From assembly GCF_009725985.1 (NCBI RefSeq), contig NZ_RCNR01000026.1:1-64000 (forward strand): DNA of 64,000 bases. The letters run 5' to 3'. The notes under the pieces are model-generated. The model had not been told where the DNA came from, ran no database searches, and saw only the letters and a program-made list of their open reading frames with translations. The position numbers and the translations under genes are program-made. The DNA is from Zobellia amurskyensis (GTDB lineage: Bacteria > Bacteroidota > Bacteroidia > Flavobacteriales > Flavobacteriaceae). Shown here piece after piece: positions 1-9,332 of this stretch; the stretch's first letter is position 1, and each line of letters starts with the position of its first letter.

Positions 1-177
1 TTGCTGGAATTTGTAGGGCCACACATTGAAGTAGATTATATCATGAACCCATCTGTGAATTTTACGGTGGCCATTTCAACGGTTTTTGTATTGGTATTAG
101 CAGGTGCTGTCGCGGGATTTTTTCCAGCATGGCGTGCAGCCAATATCCATACCATTGATGCATTACGGGATGAATAA
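1..177 (+). CDS. MacB-like ABC permease, C-terminal end only
   Basis: The window opens inside this gene; 58 codons remain before the stop. They encode the last membrane segment of a MacB/FtsX-type permease: a hydrophobic stretch (VFVLVLAGAVAGFFPAW) followed by the family's terminal signature PAWRAANIHTIDALRDE, which matches the ends of the three complete permeases downstream (PAxxAxxxxPIxALRxE). The next permease begins 32 bases later on the same strand, so the two are probably cotranscribed. By comparison with the second block of this cluster, it should be the first permease of a permease pair, with an ATPase gene just outside the window. The family call is secure; the substrate is unknown. 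Confidence 0.85.
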   Translation: MLEFVGPHIEVDYIMNPSVNFTVAISTVFVLVLAGAVAGFFPAWRAANIHTIDALRDE

Positions 178-209
178 ATATATAACTGAACAAACCTGAT
201 CATATAATT

Positions 210-1469
210 ATGTTCAATAGAGATCGTTGGAAAGAAATTTTGGAAGTGTTGACCAGCAATTGGTTCAGAACCGTATTGACTGCTTTTGGCGTGTTCTGGG
301 GTATCTTCATTTTAATATTATTGCTTTCGGCCGGTAAGGGGCTGGAAAACGGTATCATGCAGGATTTTGGTGATATTTCTACCAATACCATGTTTATGTG
401 GTCAAGAAGTACAACTAAGTCTTATAAAGGCCTTCCTAAGGGTAGAAGTTTTCTTTTTAAAGTAGAAGATGTTCAGGCTATAAGGGATAATGTGCCTGAA
501 TTAAAATTTATTTCACCCAGAAATCAACTTGGTGGTTTTAACGGTGCCAATAATGTTGTTCGTGGAATTAAGACAGGAGGATATAATGTATATGGAGATT
601 ATCCTGAAATCAGCAAACAAGACCCAATGACCATGACATCTGGCCGGTTTTTGAATTATAATGATATCAAAGAAAAACGTAAAATAGCGATTATTGGTGA
701 AGGTGTACGAACCGGACTTTATGATAAAGATGAAGAAGTGTTGGGTACGTTTATAAAAATACAAGGGGTCAATTTTATGGTGGTAGGCACCTATAAAAAG
801 AAAAGTAATGATGGCGATGGAGAAGAAGGTCAGAAGGAAATCTATGTTCCGTTTACCACATTTTCTCAAGCATTCAACCGTGGTAATGATGTAGGTTGGA
901 TGGCTATTACCGCTAATGACGGTACTTCCATTACAAGTCTAAAAGATAAAATAATGGGAGTGGTCAAAGAGAGTCACAAAGTGCATCCTGATGACCAGCG
1001 TGCCGTTGGGCATTTTGACCTTTATGAACAATTTCAAAGGGTCCAGAGTTTATTCGGTGCCTTACGCTTTATAGCTTACTTTGTTGGTATTTTGGTCTTG
1101 CTCTCAGGTATAATAGGGGTAAGTAATATTATGCTTATTGTGGTAAAAGAACGAACTAAAGAAATTGGGATACGCAGGGCGTTAGGTGAAGACCCCTGGT
1201 CTATTAAATTACAGATTTTAATGGAATCCATTTTCCTGACTATTATTTCGGGTATGGCGGGCATAACATTGGGGGCATTGTTCATTTATGGAGTAAACAC
1301 ACTTTTAGATATGAAAGGCCCTGTAGATATGTTCGTGAATCCCAGTGTAAGTTTGGGAGTGGTTGTTGTGGCTTTGTTCATTCTTATTTTTTCAGGCCTT
1401 CTTGCTGGGTTTATTCCTGCTCAAAGTGCTATTAAAGTGAGACCCATAGATGCGCTTAGAACGGAATGA
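210..1469 (+). CDS. MacB-like ABC transporter permease
   Basis: A 419-residue inner-membrane permease of the MacB/FtsX family. One transmembrane helix at about residues 20-42 is followed by a large periplasmic MacB core domain (about 45-275) and three C-terminal helices (about 285-310, 335-360, 385-405). The cytoplasmic coupling motif VKERTKEIGIRRALGEDP lies between helices 2 and 3, and the protein ends in PIDALRTE. Unlike E. coli MacB it has no fused ATPase, so it must use a separate one such as that encoded at 2766. In this family the periplasmic domain works by mechanotransmission with an adaptor and a TolC channel. It resembles the permease at 4691 more than that at 3460 (shared SLFGDYP/VYGDYP and VHPDD segments). 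Substrate not predictable. Confidence 0.92.
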   Translation: MFNRDRWKEILEVLTSNWFRTVLTAFGVFWGIFILILLLSAGKGLENGIMQDFGDISTNTMFMWSRSTTKSYKGLPKGRSFLFKVEDVQAIRDNVPELKFISPRNQLGGFNGANNVVRGIKTGGYNVYGDYPEISKQDPMTMTSGRFLNYNDIKEKRKIAIIGEGVRTGLYDKDEEVLGTFIKIQGVNFMVVGTYKKKSNDGDGEEGQKEIYVPFTTFSQAFNRGNDVGWMAITANDGTSITSLKDKIMGVVKESHKVHPDDQRAVGHFDLYEQFQRVQSLFGALRFIAYFVGILVLLSGIIGVSNIMLIVVKERTKEIGIRRALGEDPWSIKLQILMESIFLTIISGMAGITLGALFIYGVNTLLDMKGPVDMFVNPSVSLGVVVVALFILIFSGLLAGFIPAQSAIKVRPIDALRTE

Positions 1470-1538
1470 TTACAATTTTAATATTGAGTTTTAATAGAAA
1501 GTAGTAGTAAAATAGAATAACATCAATCAATCATAAAA

Positions 1539-2651
1539 ATGAAAAAGTCAGTAACCAGAATCATCCTTTTGCTCATAGTTGTAGCCTTTGGTGGCTCCAT
1601 GTATTACCTGTATCAAAAGAATGCCGAAGACCCGGTTGTCTATGAAACTGAACAGGCCTCAAGAAAAACTATTGTAAAGAAAACAGTTGCTACAGGCAGT
1701 ATTCTTCCGTTGGAAGAAGTGCTTATTAAACCTAATATCTCTGGAGTTATAGAAGAGGTGTTTGTTGAGGGAGGAGATTATGTAAAGTCGGGCGATTTGC
1801 TTTGTAGAATAAAAGTTGTGCCAAACTTAAATGCACTTAATGATGCCAGAAATACTATTGATGAAGCAAAAATAAACCTGGATGATCAACTTAGGAATCT
1901 TGATCGGCAAAAGGGACTTTTTGGGAAGGGAGTAATTTCCAAGGTAGATTTAGAACGTGCCGAGGTTGCCTATAACCAAGCCAAGCAATCTTATGCAGCT
2001 GCTAATAAACGCTATGATATTGTAAAAACCGGTACCACCAAGGGTTTTGGCAGCTCTGCAAATACTCAAATACGAGCTACGGTTAGTGGTATGGTGCTAG
2101 AGGTGCCCGTGGAAGTCGGTAATCAAGTTATTGAAAGCAATACTTTTAACGAAGGAACTACTATTGCTACAATTGCCGATGTGGATAAAATGATTTTTGA
2201 GGGAAAGGTAGATGAAAGTGAAGTAGGAAAAATTAAAGAAAATCTTCCATTGGAAATCACCGTTGGCGCATTGGAAGGAAAGACTTTTGATGCGGTTTTG
2301 GATTACATAGCTCCAAAGGGGAAAGAAGAGAATGGAGCCATTCAGTTTGAAATAAAAGGTACTATGAAAAAACAGGATTCAGTATTTATTCGGGCGGGTC
2401 TTAGTGCAAACGCTTCGGTCATTTTAGGTAGGGCAGATAGTGTGTTGTCTATAAAAGAAGCTTTGGTTCAATTTGATGATAAAACAAAAGACCCTTATGT
2501 AGAGATAGAGAACGGTGATCAAAAATTTGAACGGAAGGATATTGAACTAGGCATTAGCGATGGAATTGATGTAGAGATAAAATCGGGCATTACCGAAGCG
2601 GATAAAATCAAGGTCTGGAACGCCATAGAAAAAGAGGAAGAAAAAGGGTAA
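1539..2651 (+). CDS. MacA/HlyD-type periplasmic adaptor
   Basis: A 370-residue membrane fusion protein expected to bridge the permease and the outer-membrane channel. It has an N-terminal membrane anchor (residues 7-25), a split biotinyl-lipoyl domain (about 60-95 and 165-215), a coiled-coil hairpin between them (about 95-160) and a beta-barrel plus membrane-proximal domain (215-370). The segment FGKGVISKVDLERAE is the usual hairpin tip region of MacA-like adaptors. It follows the permease by 69 bases and closes the first transport block. It is a clear paralogue of the adaptor at 6014, sharing VESNxFNEGTTIATIAD and FIRAGxSANAS. The tail is Glu/Lys-rich. Confidence 0.9.
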   Translation: MKKSVTRIILLLIVVAFGGSMYYLYQKNAEDPVVYETEQASRKTIVKKTVATGSILPLEEVLIKPNISGVIEEVFVEGGDYVKSGDLLCRIKVVPNLNALNDARNTIDEAKINLDDQLRNLDRQKGLFGKGVISKVDLERAEVAYNQAKQSYAAANKRYDIVKTGTTKGFGSSANTQIRATVSGMVLEVPVEVGNQVIESNTFNEGTTIATIADVDKMIFEGKVDESEVGKIKENLPLEITVGALEGKTFDAVLDYIAPKGKEENGAIQFEIKGTMKKQDSVFIRAGLSANASVILGRADSVLSIKEALVQFDDKTKDPYVEIENGDQKFERKDIELGISDGIDVEIKSGITEADKIKVWNAIEKEEEKG

Positions 2652-2765
2652 TTTAATTATTTAACAGAAAATTTGGAGTCCATCTTGTAACAATTCGGCA
2701 ACTTACATGTCATATTGCCAGATTGTTTTGAAGATTCCGAATACAATTAACAATACTATACCACC

Positions 2766-3470
2766 ATGATCGAAATTAAAGACCTTCACAAATCCTATAA
2801 AATGGGTAGCAACTCATTACATGTTTTAAAAGGATTGAATTTCAGTATTGCAGAGGGAGAACTTGTAGCTATAATGGGTTCGTCGGGATCTGGTAAATCA
2901 ACGTTATTGAATATTTTAGGGATGTTAGATGAGGCAGATTCTGGGTCTTATGTTTTAGATGGGGTTCCAATTAAGAACCTTAATGAGACCAAGGCGGCCA
3001 AGTACCGGAATAGATTCTTAGGTTTCATATTTCAGTCTTTCAATTTGATTAACTATAAAAGCGCTATGGAAAACGTGGCCCTGCCTTTATATTATCAAAA
3101 AGTGCCAAGAAAAGAAAGAGAAGAGAAAGCCCTAAAATACTTAGCACAGGTAGGCTTAAAGGAATGGGCGACTCACTTGCCCAATGAGCTATCTGGGGGG
3201 CAAAAGCAAAGAGTGGCAATTGCACGTGCATTGGCTGCAGAACCTAAAGTTCTCATGGCAGATGAGCCTACAGGCGCCTTAGATAGTAAAACTTCGTATG
3301 AGGTTATGGACCTTATTCAAAAAATTAACGACGAAGGGAATACCATTCTTGTAGTAACACACGAAGAAGATATTGCACATATGTGTAAGCGTATTGTGCA
3401 TTTAAAAGACGGTGTAATTGTCGAAGATAAAAAAGTAGAACAGGTTAGGGCTGCTCAGTATGTTAAATAG
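2766..3470 (+). CDS. ABC transporter ATPase, MacB/LolD type
   Basis: A 234-residue stand-alone nucleotide-binding subunit. It contains Walker A (GSSGSGKST, about residues 38-46), a Q-loop (FQSFNL), the ABC signature LSGGQKQR (about 142-149), Walker B (VLMADEPTGALD) and the switch histidine (VTHEED). Length and motifs are typical of ATPases that pair with MacB/LolCE/FtsX permeases. A 114-base gap precedes it, the largest inside the cluster, so a second transcription start may lie there; I found no convincing TAnnTTTG box. Its last 11 bases overlap the start of the next permease, indicating translational coupling. It is the only ATPase visible and may power all the permeases here. Confidence 0.94.
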   Translation: MIEIKDLHKSYKMGSNSLHVLKGLNFSIAEGELVAIMGSSGSGKSTLLNILGMLDEADSGSYVLDGVPIKNLNETKAAKYRNRFLGFIFQSFNLINYKSAMENVALPLYYQKVPRKEREEKALKYLAQVGLKEWATHLPNELSGGQKQRVAIARALAAEPKVLMADEPTGALDSKTSYEVMDLIQKINDEGNTILVVTHEEDIAHMCKRIVHLKDGVIVEDKKVEQVRAAQYVK

Positions 3471-4689
3471 AGACAACTGGAAAGAGATTTTTGAGACCAT
3501 TCAAAAGAACAAGCTCCGTACGTTTTTGTCTGGGTTTACGGTTGCTTTGGGGATACTCATTTTTGTGGTGCTCTTTGGTTTTGGTAATGGCTTGATCAAT
3601 ACTTTTGATGATTTTTTTGGCGATGATGCAACCAATGTTCTTTTTGTTTTTCCAGGGAGAACTACTATGCCTTATAAAGGTTATAAATCTAATAGAGCTA
3701 TTGAGTTTGATAATAGTGATTTGGCCGATATTGAAAAAAACTTTCCCTTATTTGTAGAATACATTACCCCAAGAATAACACGGCAAGATACGATCAGTTA
3801 TCTGAACGAATCCAATAGTTATACCACGCAAGCTGTTGGGCCGGCGCATCAGTTTAATGAAATGACAATTATGATGAAAGGTCGTTATCTGAACGATCTG
3901 GATATCAAGAACAAGACTAAGTATGCGGTTATAGGGCGTTTGGTGGAGCAAGATCTCTTTGGGGCCAAAAATTCTATTGGAAAATATATTGATGTTGGCG
4001 GAAGTTCTTTTAAGGTCATTGGAGTATTCCAAGATGACGGGGGGGATAATGAAGAACGCATTGTTTATATACCCTATACTACACGTCAATTAATTGAAAA
4101 AAATACAGATAAAATCAGCCAAATCGTTGTTGGTTTTAAGCCTGAAATCGGTTATGCGGGTGCCATGGCGCTAGATAAGAGCCTTGAAAAGTTTATACGG
4201 TCTAAAAAATTCATAAATCCTAAAGATCAAAATGGCATTTTTATTAGAAATATAGCTGATCAATTAAAGCAGAACCAGCAGTTTGCCCGAGTTCTACAGA
4301 TTATAGTAGGTTTCGTAGCTTTTGGGACTATCATTGCCGGTATCATTGGCATTAGTAACATTATGGTGTTTGTGGTGAAAGAACGAACCAAAGAACTTGG
4401 TATACGTAAGGCACTTGGCGCGACTCCCAAAGCGGTAATCAGTACCATTTTATTGGAGTCGGTATTTATCACTACAGTTTCGGGGTTTGTAGGCATGCTC
4501 ATTGGGATAGCTATTTTAAGTTCTTTAGGAAATAAATTGAAGGACTTTTTTATAACCAACCCATATATAGATATGAGCATAGCAATTTCGGCCACAATTG
4601 TACTTATTATTTTTGGAGCTATTGCTGGGTATGTTCCCGCAAGACGTGCCGCTCGTATTAAACCCATTGTAGCCTTAAGAGACGAATAA
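3460..4689 (+). CDS. MacB-like ABC transporter permease
   Basis: A 409-residue permease with the same plan as the one at 210: a helix near residues 20-42, a periplasmic MacB core domain and three C-terminal helices, with the coupling motif VKERTKELGIRKALGATP and terminal PIVALRDE. It is the most divergent of the three complete permeases (for example FFGDDATN and no VHPDD segment). It starts inside the last codons of the ATPase gene and stops one base before the next permease, so the three are one translationally coupled unit. Two different permeases in a row suggest a heterodimer, like LolC-LolE; this is inference. Confidence 0.92.
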   Translation: MLNRDNWKEIFETIQKNKLRTFLSGFTVALGILIFVVLFGFGNGLINTFDDFFGDDATNVLFVFPGRTTMPYKGYKSNRAIEFDNSDLADIEKNFPLFVEYITPRITRQDTISYLNESNSYTTQAVGPAHQFNEMTIMMKGRYLNDLDIKNKTKYAVIGRLVEQDLFGAKNSIGKYIDVGGSSFKVIGVFQDDGGDNEERIVYIPYTTRQLIEKNTDKISQIVVGFKPEIGYAGAMALDKSLEKFIRSKKFINPKDQNGIFIRNIADQLKQNQQFARVLQIIVGFVAFGTIIAGIIGISNIMVFVVKERTKELGIRKALGATPKAVISTILLESVFITTVSGFVGMLIGIAILSSLGNKLKDFFITNPYIDMSIAISATIVLIIFGAIAGYVPARRAARIKPIVALRDE

Positions 4690-4690
4690 T

Positions 4691-5953
4691 ATGCGATTTA
4701 TATTCGATAGAAATACATGGCAAGAAATTTACGGTTCTATCAGTAAGAACAAGGTTCGGACTGTTATTACCGTAGTAGGTGTGCTCTGGGGCATATTTAT
4801 TTACATAGCGCTTTCAGGTGCGGCCAAAGGTATGGACAATGGTTTTGAGAGCATGTTTGAGAGCATAGCCAGGAACAGTATGTTTGTTTGGGGGCAAAAC
4901 ACGAGTATGCCAAATGAAGGGTATAAGACAGGTAGGCAGATGCAGCTAAAGCTGGATGATGTGGTAATGATTGAGAACCGTATTCCTGAGGTTGAGTTTA
5001 TAGCTCCGCGAAACGTTCGTGGCTTCTTTGGTAGCCCACCTGCAAATATTGGACGGAAAAATAAAACGGGAAGTTATTCGCTGTTTGGAGATTATCCTGC
5101 GTTCACCAAAATTGCACCAAAAAAAATATATGATGGTGGTCGTTTTATAAATGATGAGGATATTGATCAGGCTCGTAAAGTAGCGGTAATAGGGGAGCGT
5201 ACACAAAAAGAACTTTTTGACAAAGATGAAAACCCAATTGGTGGGTATTTTAAAATTGATAACGTCTATTTTCAAGTTGTAGGGGTTCATAAATATGACC
5301 CAAGTGGCGGTTTTGGGGGTGATGGTGATATTTTTATACCGTTCTCTACCTTTCGAAAATTATATAATACGGGTGATAATGTTGGTTGGTTTTCCATTGC
5401 GGCCTATGACAATGTAGATGTTATAAAAGTAGAAGAGAATATAAAAAACCTACTAAAGAATATTCATCACGTACACCCGGATGACGACCGTGCTTTTGGT
5501 TCCTTCAACCTAGGGGAGCAGTTCAATAAAATTGTGGGCTTTGCAGATGGTATTACCTTTTTATCATTGATTGTGGGGATAGCTACTATTTTGGCAGGTG
5601 TTATCGGTATTGGCAATATTTTGCTGATTTCTGTAAAAGAACGAACCAAAGAACTTGGGGTGCGTAGGGCCTTAGGTGCTACGCCGGCAGAAGTGCGCAA
5701 TCAAATTGTATTAGAATCGGTATTCTTAACAGTAATTGCGGGTATCATGGGTATTATTTTAGGGGCGTTGGCATTAGCTGGCATTAGTAGTGCAACCCAG
5801 GATATAGACTTCCCATATACGAATCCTACCGTGCCCATACCGTACGTAATAGGGGCACTCGCTATAATGGTGGTACTAGGAACTTTAATAGGGCTTATAC
5901 CGGCCCAAAGAGCAGTGAGTATAAAGCCGATTGATGCGCTTAGGGAAGAATAA
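4691..5953 (+). CDS. MacB-like ABC transporter permease
   Basis: A 420-residue permease, second of the pair behind the ATPase. It has the FtsX-type topology: a first helix at about residues 22-44, a periplasmic core to about 280, then three helices. The coupling motif is VKERTKELGVRRALGATP and the end is PIDALREE. Similarity to the permease at 210 is strong over the periplasmic domain (SLFGDYP, GWFSIAA versus GWMAITA, VHPDDDRA versus VHPDDQRA), so these two occupy equivalent positions in two duplicated blocks. It lies one base after the previous stop codon and 60 bases before the adaptor gene. Confidence 0.92.
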   Translation: MRFIFDRNTWQEIYGSISKNKVRTVITVVGVLWGIFIYIALSGAAKGMDNGFESMFESIARNSMFVWGQNTSMPNEGYKTGRQMQLKLDDVVMIENRIPEVEFIAPRNVRGFFGSPPANIGRKNKTGSYSLFGDYPAFTKIAPKKIYDGGRFINDEDIDQARKVAVIGERTQKELFDKDENPIGGYFKIDNVYFQVVGVHKYDPSGGFGGDGDIFIPFSTFRKLYNTGDNVGWFSIAAYDNVDVIKVEENIKNLLKNIHHVHPDDDRAFGSFNLGEQFNKIVGFADGITFLSLIVGIATILAGVIGIGNILLISVKERTKELGVRRALGATPAEVRNQIVLESVFLTVIAGIMGIILGALALAGISSATQDIDFPYTNPTVPIPYVIGALAIMVVLGTLIGLIPAQRAVSIKPIDALREE

Positions 5954-6013
5954 CAAGGAATTTTGTAACAAAAAGGAAAACAACAGAACCAATAGACAAT
6001 AAACACCTGAAAA

Positions 6014-7156
6014 ATGAACAAGATCGTAAAATATATCTTAATTGGTATTTTGGTACTAGGCGCTTTATGGGCCGCAGCTTTTTTTATAAAATCCAATAGT
6101 AAAGATGCTGTTACCTATGAAACTTCAACACCTTTTATTTCTAACATAGAAAAGAAAACGGTGGCCACAGGTAAGGTAGTTCCTGAAGATGAGGTAGAGA
6201 TAAAACCTCAAATTTCGGGCATTATCCAAAAGATTTACATGGAAGAAGGTCAAAAAGTAAAATCCGGTGATTTGATAGCTACAATTAAAGTAGTGCCTAA
6301 TGAGCAGTCTTTGAACCAATCTAGAGGTAGGGTAAGAAATGCCGAACTAGCGCTTAACAACGTAAAAATTGAATACAACCGAAACAAAACATTATTTGAT
6401 AAGGGAGTGATATCAAGCCAGGATTTTAATACACTTCAACTTCAAAATGATCAAGCAATCCAAGAGCTAGAAAATGCTAAGGCAGATTATCAGATCATTC
6501 GCCAAGGGTCTGCAGGTGGTTCTTCTAGTGCCAATACCAACATACGGGCAACGGTAGACGGTACAATTTTGGAAATACCGGTAGAAGAAGGTGATCAGGT
6601 TATAGAAAGTAACAACTTTAATGATGGAACTACTATTGCCTCTATTGCCGATTTAAGCAAGATGATTTTTGAAGGTAAGGTTGATGAAGGAGAAGTGGCC
6701 AAACTAGAAGTAGGTACACCTTTAAAAATTAGTTTGGGAGCAATAGAAGGTACAGAGTTGGATGCTAAACTACGTTTTATAGCACCTAAAGGAATAGAGG
6801 AAACAGGTGCTGTTCAATTTAAGATAGAAGGTGATGTTGAGGTAAAGGATGGGGTGTTCATAAGAGCAGGTTACAGTGCTAACGCATCATTGGTTTTAGA
6901 GAAGAAGGATGACGTTTTGGTTATTCCTGAAGCTTTATTGCAGTTTGATAAAAAGACGGACAAACCTTATGTTGAAATTGAAAAAGGAAATCAAGAATTT
7001 GAGAGAAAAGATATAGAAATAGGAATCTCTGATGGTGTAAACGTTGAAATTGTTTCGGGATTGACCGAATCTGACAAAGTAAAAATTTGGAACAAGACGG
7101 AACCTATTAAAAAGGGAGATGACGAAGAAGGGGAAGAGGAAGATAGCGAAGAGTAA
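6014..7156 (+). CDS. MacA/HlyD-type periplasmic adaptor
   Basis: A 380-residue membrane fusion protein, paralogue of the one at 1539. Membrane anchor at residues 5-25, lipoyl halves at about 60-95 and 165-210, a coiled-coil hairpin between them (FDKGVISSQDFNTLQ at the tip side), then beta-barrel and membrane-proximal domains. The C-terminus is extremely acidic (GDDEEGEEEDSEE), longer than in its paralogue. It sits between the second permease pair and the TolC-like gene, 31 bases before the latter, so it is the adaptor most directly tied to that channel. In this family adaptors assemble as hexamers and gate the TolC channel. Confidence 0.9.
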   Translation: MNKIVKYILIGILVLGALWAAAFFIKSNSKDAVTYETSTPFISNIEKKTVATGKVVPEDEVEIKPQISGIIQKIYMEEGQKVKSGDLIATIKVVPNEQSLNQSRGRVRNAELALNNVKIEYNRNKTLFDKGVISSQDFNTLQLQNDQAIQELENAKADYQIIRQGSAGGSSSANTNIRATVDGTILEIPVEEGDQVIESNNFNDGTTIASIADLSKMIFEGKVDEGEVAKLEVGTPLKISLGAIEGTELDAKLRFIAPKGIEETGAVQFKIEGDVEVKDGVFIRAGYSANASLVLEKKDDVLVIPEALLQFDKKTDKPYVEIEKGNQEFERKDIEIGISDGVNVEIVSGLTESDKVKIWNKTEPIKKGDDEEGEEEDSEE

Positions 7157-7187
7157 CAATCATCAATCATAATCAAAAAATCAAAAC

Positions 7188-8540
7188 ATGAATTTTAAAC
7201 TAACAGCATTGCTGCTCTTATTTTCTATTGGGGCGGTTAGCGCTCAGCAGAAAAAATGGACGCTGCAAGAATGTGTAGACTATGCGGTAGAACATAACTT
7301 GTCCGTAGAACAGTATGAATTAGATTTACAGAATGCGCAAATAGATAAATCTGATGCAATTGGGGCTATGTTGCCTGCTGTAAACGCAAGTTCAAGCATT
7401 ACAGGTAGTACAGGTCTTTCTTTTGACCCTACCACTAATGAACCTGTTACCACTACAATATTATCGGGAAGCGGAGGTATAACTTCTTCATTGACACTTT
7501 TTGATGGCTTACGAAACCTGCACCGTTTAAATCGGGCTAAGCTGAACGCACTATCCAATCAATATCGTTTAGATGACCTTAAAGATGATATTCGTCTGAG
7601 TGTTGCTAATTCCTATTTACAAATACTATCCAATAAGGAAACTTTAAAGGTTTTTGAAGCTCAATTTGCTGTATCTGAACAGGATTTAAAGAGGTCAAAA
7701 GAATTGGTCGATGCCGGAGTATTGCCCAATGGCGATTTATTGGAGATAGAAGCTACTTTAGCAAATTTGGAACAACAAATTGTGAATACCCAAAACCAAG
7801 TTTTGATTTCCCGCATCAATTTGGCACAGTTATTACAGATAACGGATTACAAGAATTTTGATGTTTTGGATGCTGATATTGAAGTGCCTCCATCCGAGGT
7901 TCTTACGAAATCACCAGAAGAAATATTTGCTGAGGCCTTAACCTTTAGAAACGATATTAAATTTTCAAAGTCTAATATAGATTTAGCAAGTAAAGATTTA
8001 GATATCGCTAAGGGAGCCATTTACCCTACTTTGGGAGCTTTCTTTAATTACAATACAAGATATTCAGATCAAGATGGTTTTGATAATACTACAGGTAATT
8101 TAGTGCCTGCGGAAAGTCTAGTGAACCAATTATGGTTAAATGACGGTATTTCCTATGGTGCTCGCTTAGATATTCCTATTTTCAATGGCTTTTCTGTAAA
8201 GAACAATATAAAAAGGTCTAAAATAAATGTTGAAAAGGCGAAACTACAACTTGAGCAGGATAAACTGAATCTGGAGACGGATATCAATCAAGCTTATGTA
8301 GATGTAACAAGTTTTTCTAAAGCCTATGACGCCGCTCAAAAAACATTGGACGCAAGACGTTTGGCATATGATTATTCCAAGGAACGTTATGACGTAGGTC
8401 TTATGAACGCTTTTGATTTTAGCCAGGCGCAATCAAGAGTCGACAATGCAGAGGCAGAATTGATCAGGACCAAGTACGATTACATTTTTAGACTTAAGGT
8501 CTTGGAATTTTATTTTGGCTTGCCTTTAGAGTTGAAATAA
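7188..8540 (+). CDS. TolC-family outer membrane efflux protein
   Basis: A 450-residue outer-membrane channel subunit. A signal peptide (residues 1-19, ending SAQQ) precedes two repeated outer-membrane efflux (OEP) halves, about 25-220 and 240-445, each rich in long amphipathic coiled-coil helices. The N-terminal WTLQECVDYAVEHNLSVEQ is the standard start of Bacteroidota TolC homologues, and LEQDKLNLETDINQAYVDV with the following helix matches the second half. It is the last gene of the export cluster and is followed at once by a strong terminator. It should form the outer-membrane duct for the permease/adaptor pairs upstream. Confidence 0.93.
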   Translation: MNFKLTALLLLFSIGAVSAQQKKWTLQECVDYAVEHNLSVEQYELDLQNAQIDKSDAIGAMLPAVNASSSITGSTGLSFDPTTNEPVTTTILSGSGGITSSLTLFDGLRNLHRLNRAKLNALSNQYRLDDLKDDIRLSVANSYLQILSNKETLKVFEAQFAVSEQDLKRSKELVDAGVLPNGDLLEIEATLANLEQQIVNTQNQVLISRINLAQLLQITDYKNFDVLDADIEVPPSEVLTKSPEEIFAEALTFRNDIKFSKSNIDLASKDLDIAKGAIYPTLGAFFNYNTRYSDQDGFDNTTGNLVPAESLVNQLWLNDGISYGARLDIPIFNGFSVKNNIKRSKINVEKAKLQLEQDKLNLETDINQAYVDVTSFSKAYDAAQKTLDARRLAYDYSKERYDVGLMNAFDFSQAQSRVDNAEAELIRTKYDYIFRLKVLEFYFGLPLELK

Positions 8541-8561
8541 AAAACAATCTATAAAAAATAT

Positions 8562-8600
8562 AGGACCTGCTTGGTGTAATACTGAGCAGGTCTTTTTTTT
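8562..8600 (+). terminator. Rho-independent terminator after the export cluster
   Basis: The arms GACCTGCT (8564-8571) and AGCAGGTC (8585-8592) pair perfectly around a 13-base loop and are followed by eight T residues. It lies 22 bases after the TolC-family stop codon and directly before the tsaB promoter, separating the two transcription units. Confidence 0.9.
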
Positions 8601-8624
8601 ATATGTAATTTAAACCTTCTCATG

Positions 8625-8632
8625 TATCTTTG
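8625..8632 (+). promoter_or_regulatory. Bacteroidota -7 box (TATCTTTG) of tsaB
   Basis: TATCTTTG fits the Bacteroidota -7 consensus TAnnTTTG exactly. No clear TTG -33 element is present at the usual distance. Transcription would begin close to 8638-8640, at the ATG chosen for tsaB, so the upstream in-frame ATG at 8622 would lie in the promoter and cannot be the start. Confidence 0.65.
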
Positions 8633-8639
8633 CAGCCGT

Positions 8640-9314
8640 ATGAGCATAATATTAAACTTAGAAACGGCAACCACCAATTGTTCGGTGAGTATAGCCAAAG
8701 AAGGACGAATTCTGGTGATTAAGGAGCATGATACGCCTAATTATTCCCATTCCGAACAATTGCATGTCTTCATCCAAGAAGTGCTCAAGGAAGTAAATAT
8801 AGATGCTTCTGAATTGGATGCCATTGCGGTCAGTAAGGGTCCAGGATCATATACAGGTCTTCGTATTGGAGTTTCTGCCGCTAAAGGATTGTGCTTTGCT
8901 TTGGATATACCTTTAATTTCAATTGCAACACTTAGTAGTATGGCTGCTCAAGTAGCGTCAACAGATATTGATTATATTATTCCTGTTTTAGATGCACGCC
9001 GTATGGAGGTGTATTCAGCTGTATTCGATAAAGATAAAAATGAAGTAAGAGCCACAGAGGCAGAAATAATAGAAGAAAATTCTTTTTCTGAATTTTTAGA
9101 AAAAGGGAAGGTTGTTTTAGTTGGCAGTGGTGCAGAAAAGTGCAAAACAATGCTAACTCATGCCAACCTTAGTTATAATACGGATATTGTGCCGTCCGCA
9201 AATGAAATGGCTGAGCTATCCTATAAAAAATTCAAAGCAGGCGAGTTTGAAAATGTCGCCTACTTTGAACCGTATTATTTAAAAGATTTTATTTTACAAC
9301 AGAAGAAAAAGTAA
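8640..9314 (+). CDS. tsaB: tRNA threonylcarbamoyladenosine protein TsaB
   Basis: A 224-residue member of the TsaB/YeaZ group of ASKHA-fold proteins. TsaB is the partner of TsaD in making the t6A modification at position 37 of ANN-decoding tRNAs. The N-terminal strand (ILNLETATTNCSVSIA) and the GPGSYTGLRIGVSAAKGL segment are family hallmarks. TsaB has no activity alone; TsaD, TsaE and TsaC are not in the window. I place the start at 8640 because the promoter overlaps the earlier ATG; the resulting mRNA would have almost no leader. The gene is convergent with mscS, 18 bases away, with no obvious terminator between them. Confidence 0.92.
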   Translation: MSIILNLETATTNCSVSIAKEGRILVIKEHDTPNYSHSEQLHVFIQEVLKEVNIDASELDAIAVSKGPGSYTGLRIGVSAAKGLCFALDIPLISIATLSSMAAQVASTDIDYIIPVLDARRMEVYSAVFDKDKNEVRATEAEIIEENSFSEFLEKGKVVLVGSGAEKCKTMLTHANLSYNTDIVPSANEMAELSYKKFKAGEFENVAYFEPYYLKDFILQQKKK

Positions 9315-9332
9315 TTCTGTTTGTGTACTGGT

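Noticed and set aside
2652-2765. Promoter in the 114-base gap before the ATPase gene
   Set aside because: The nearest box reads TTGTTTTG and lacks the conserved A; no -33 element at the right distance.
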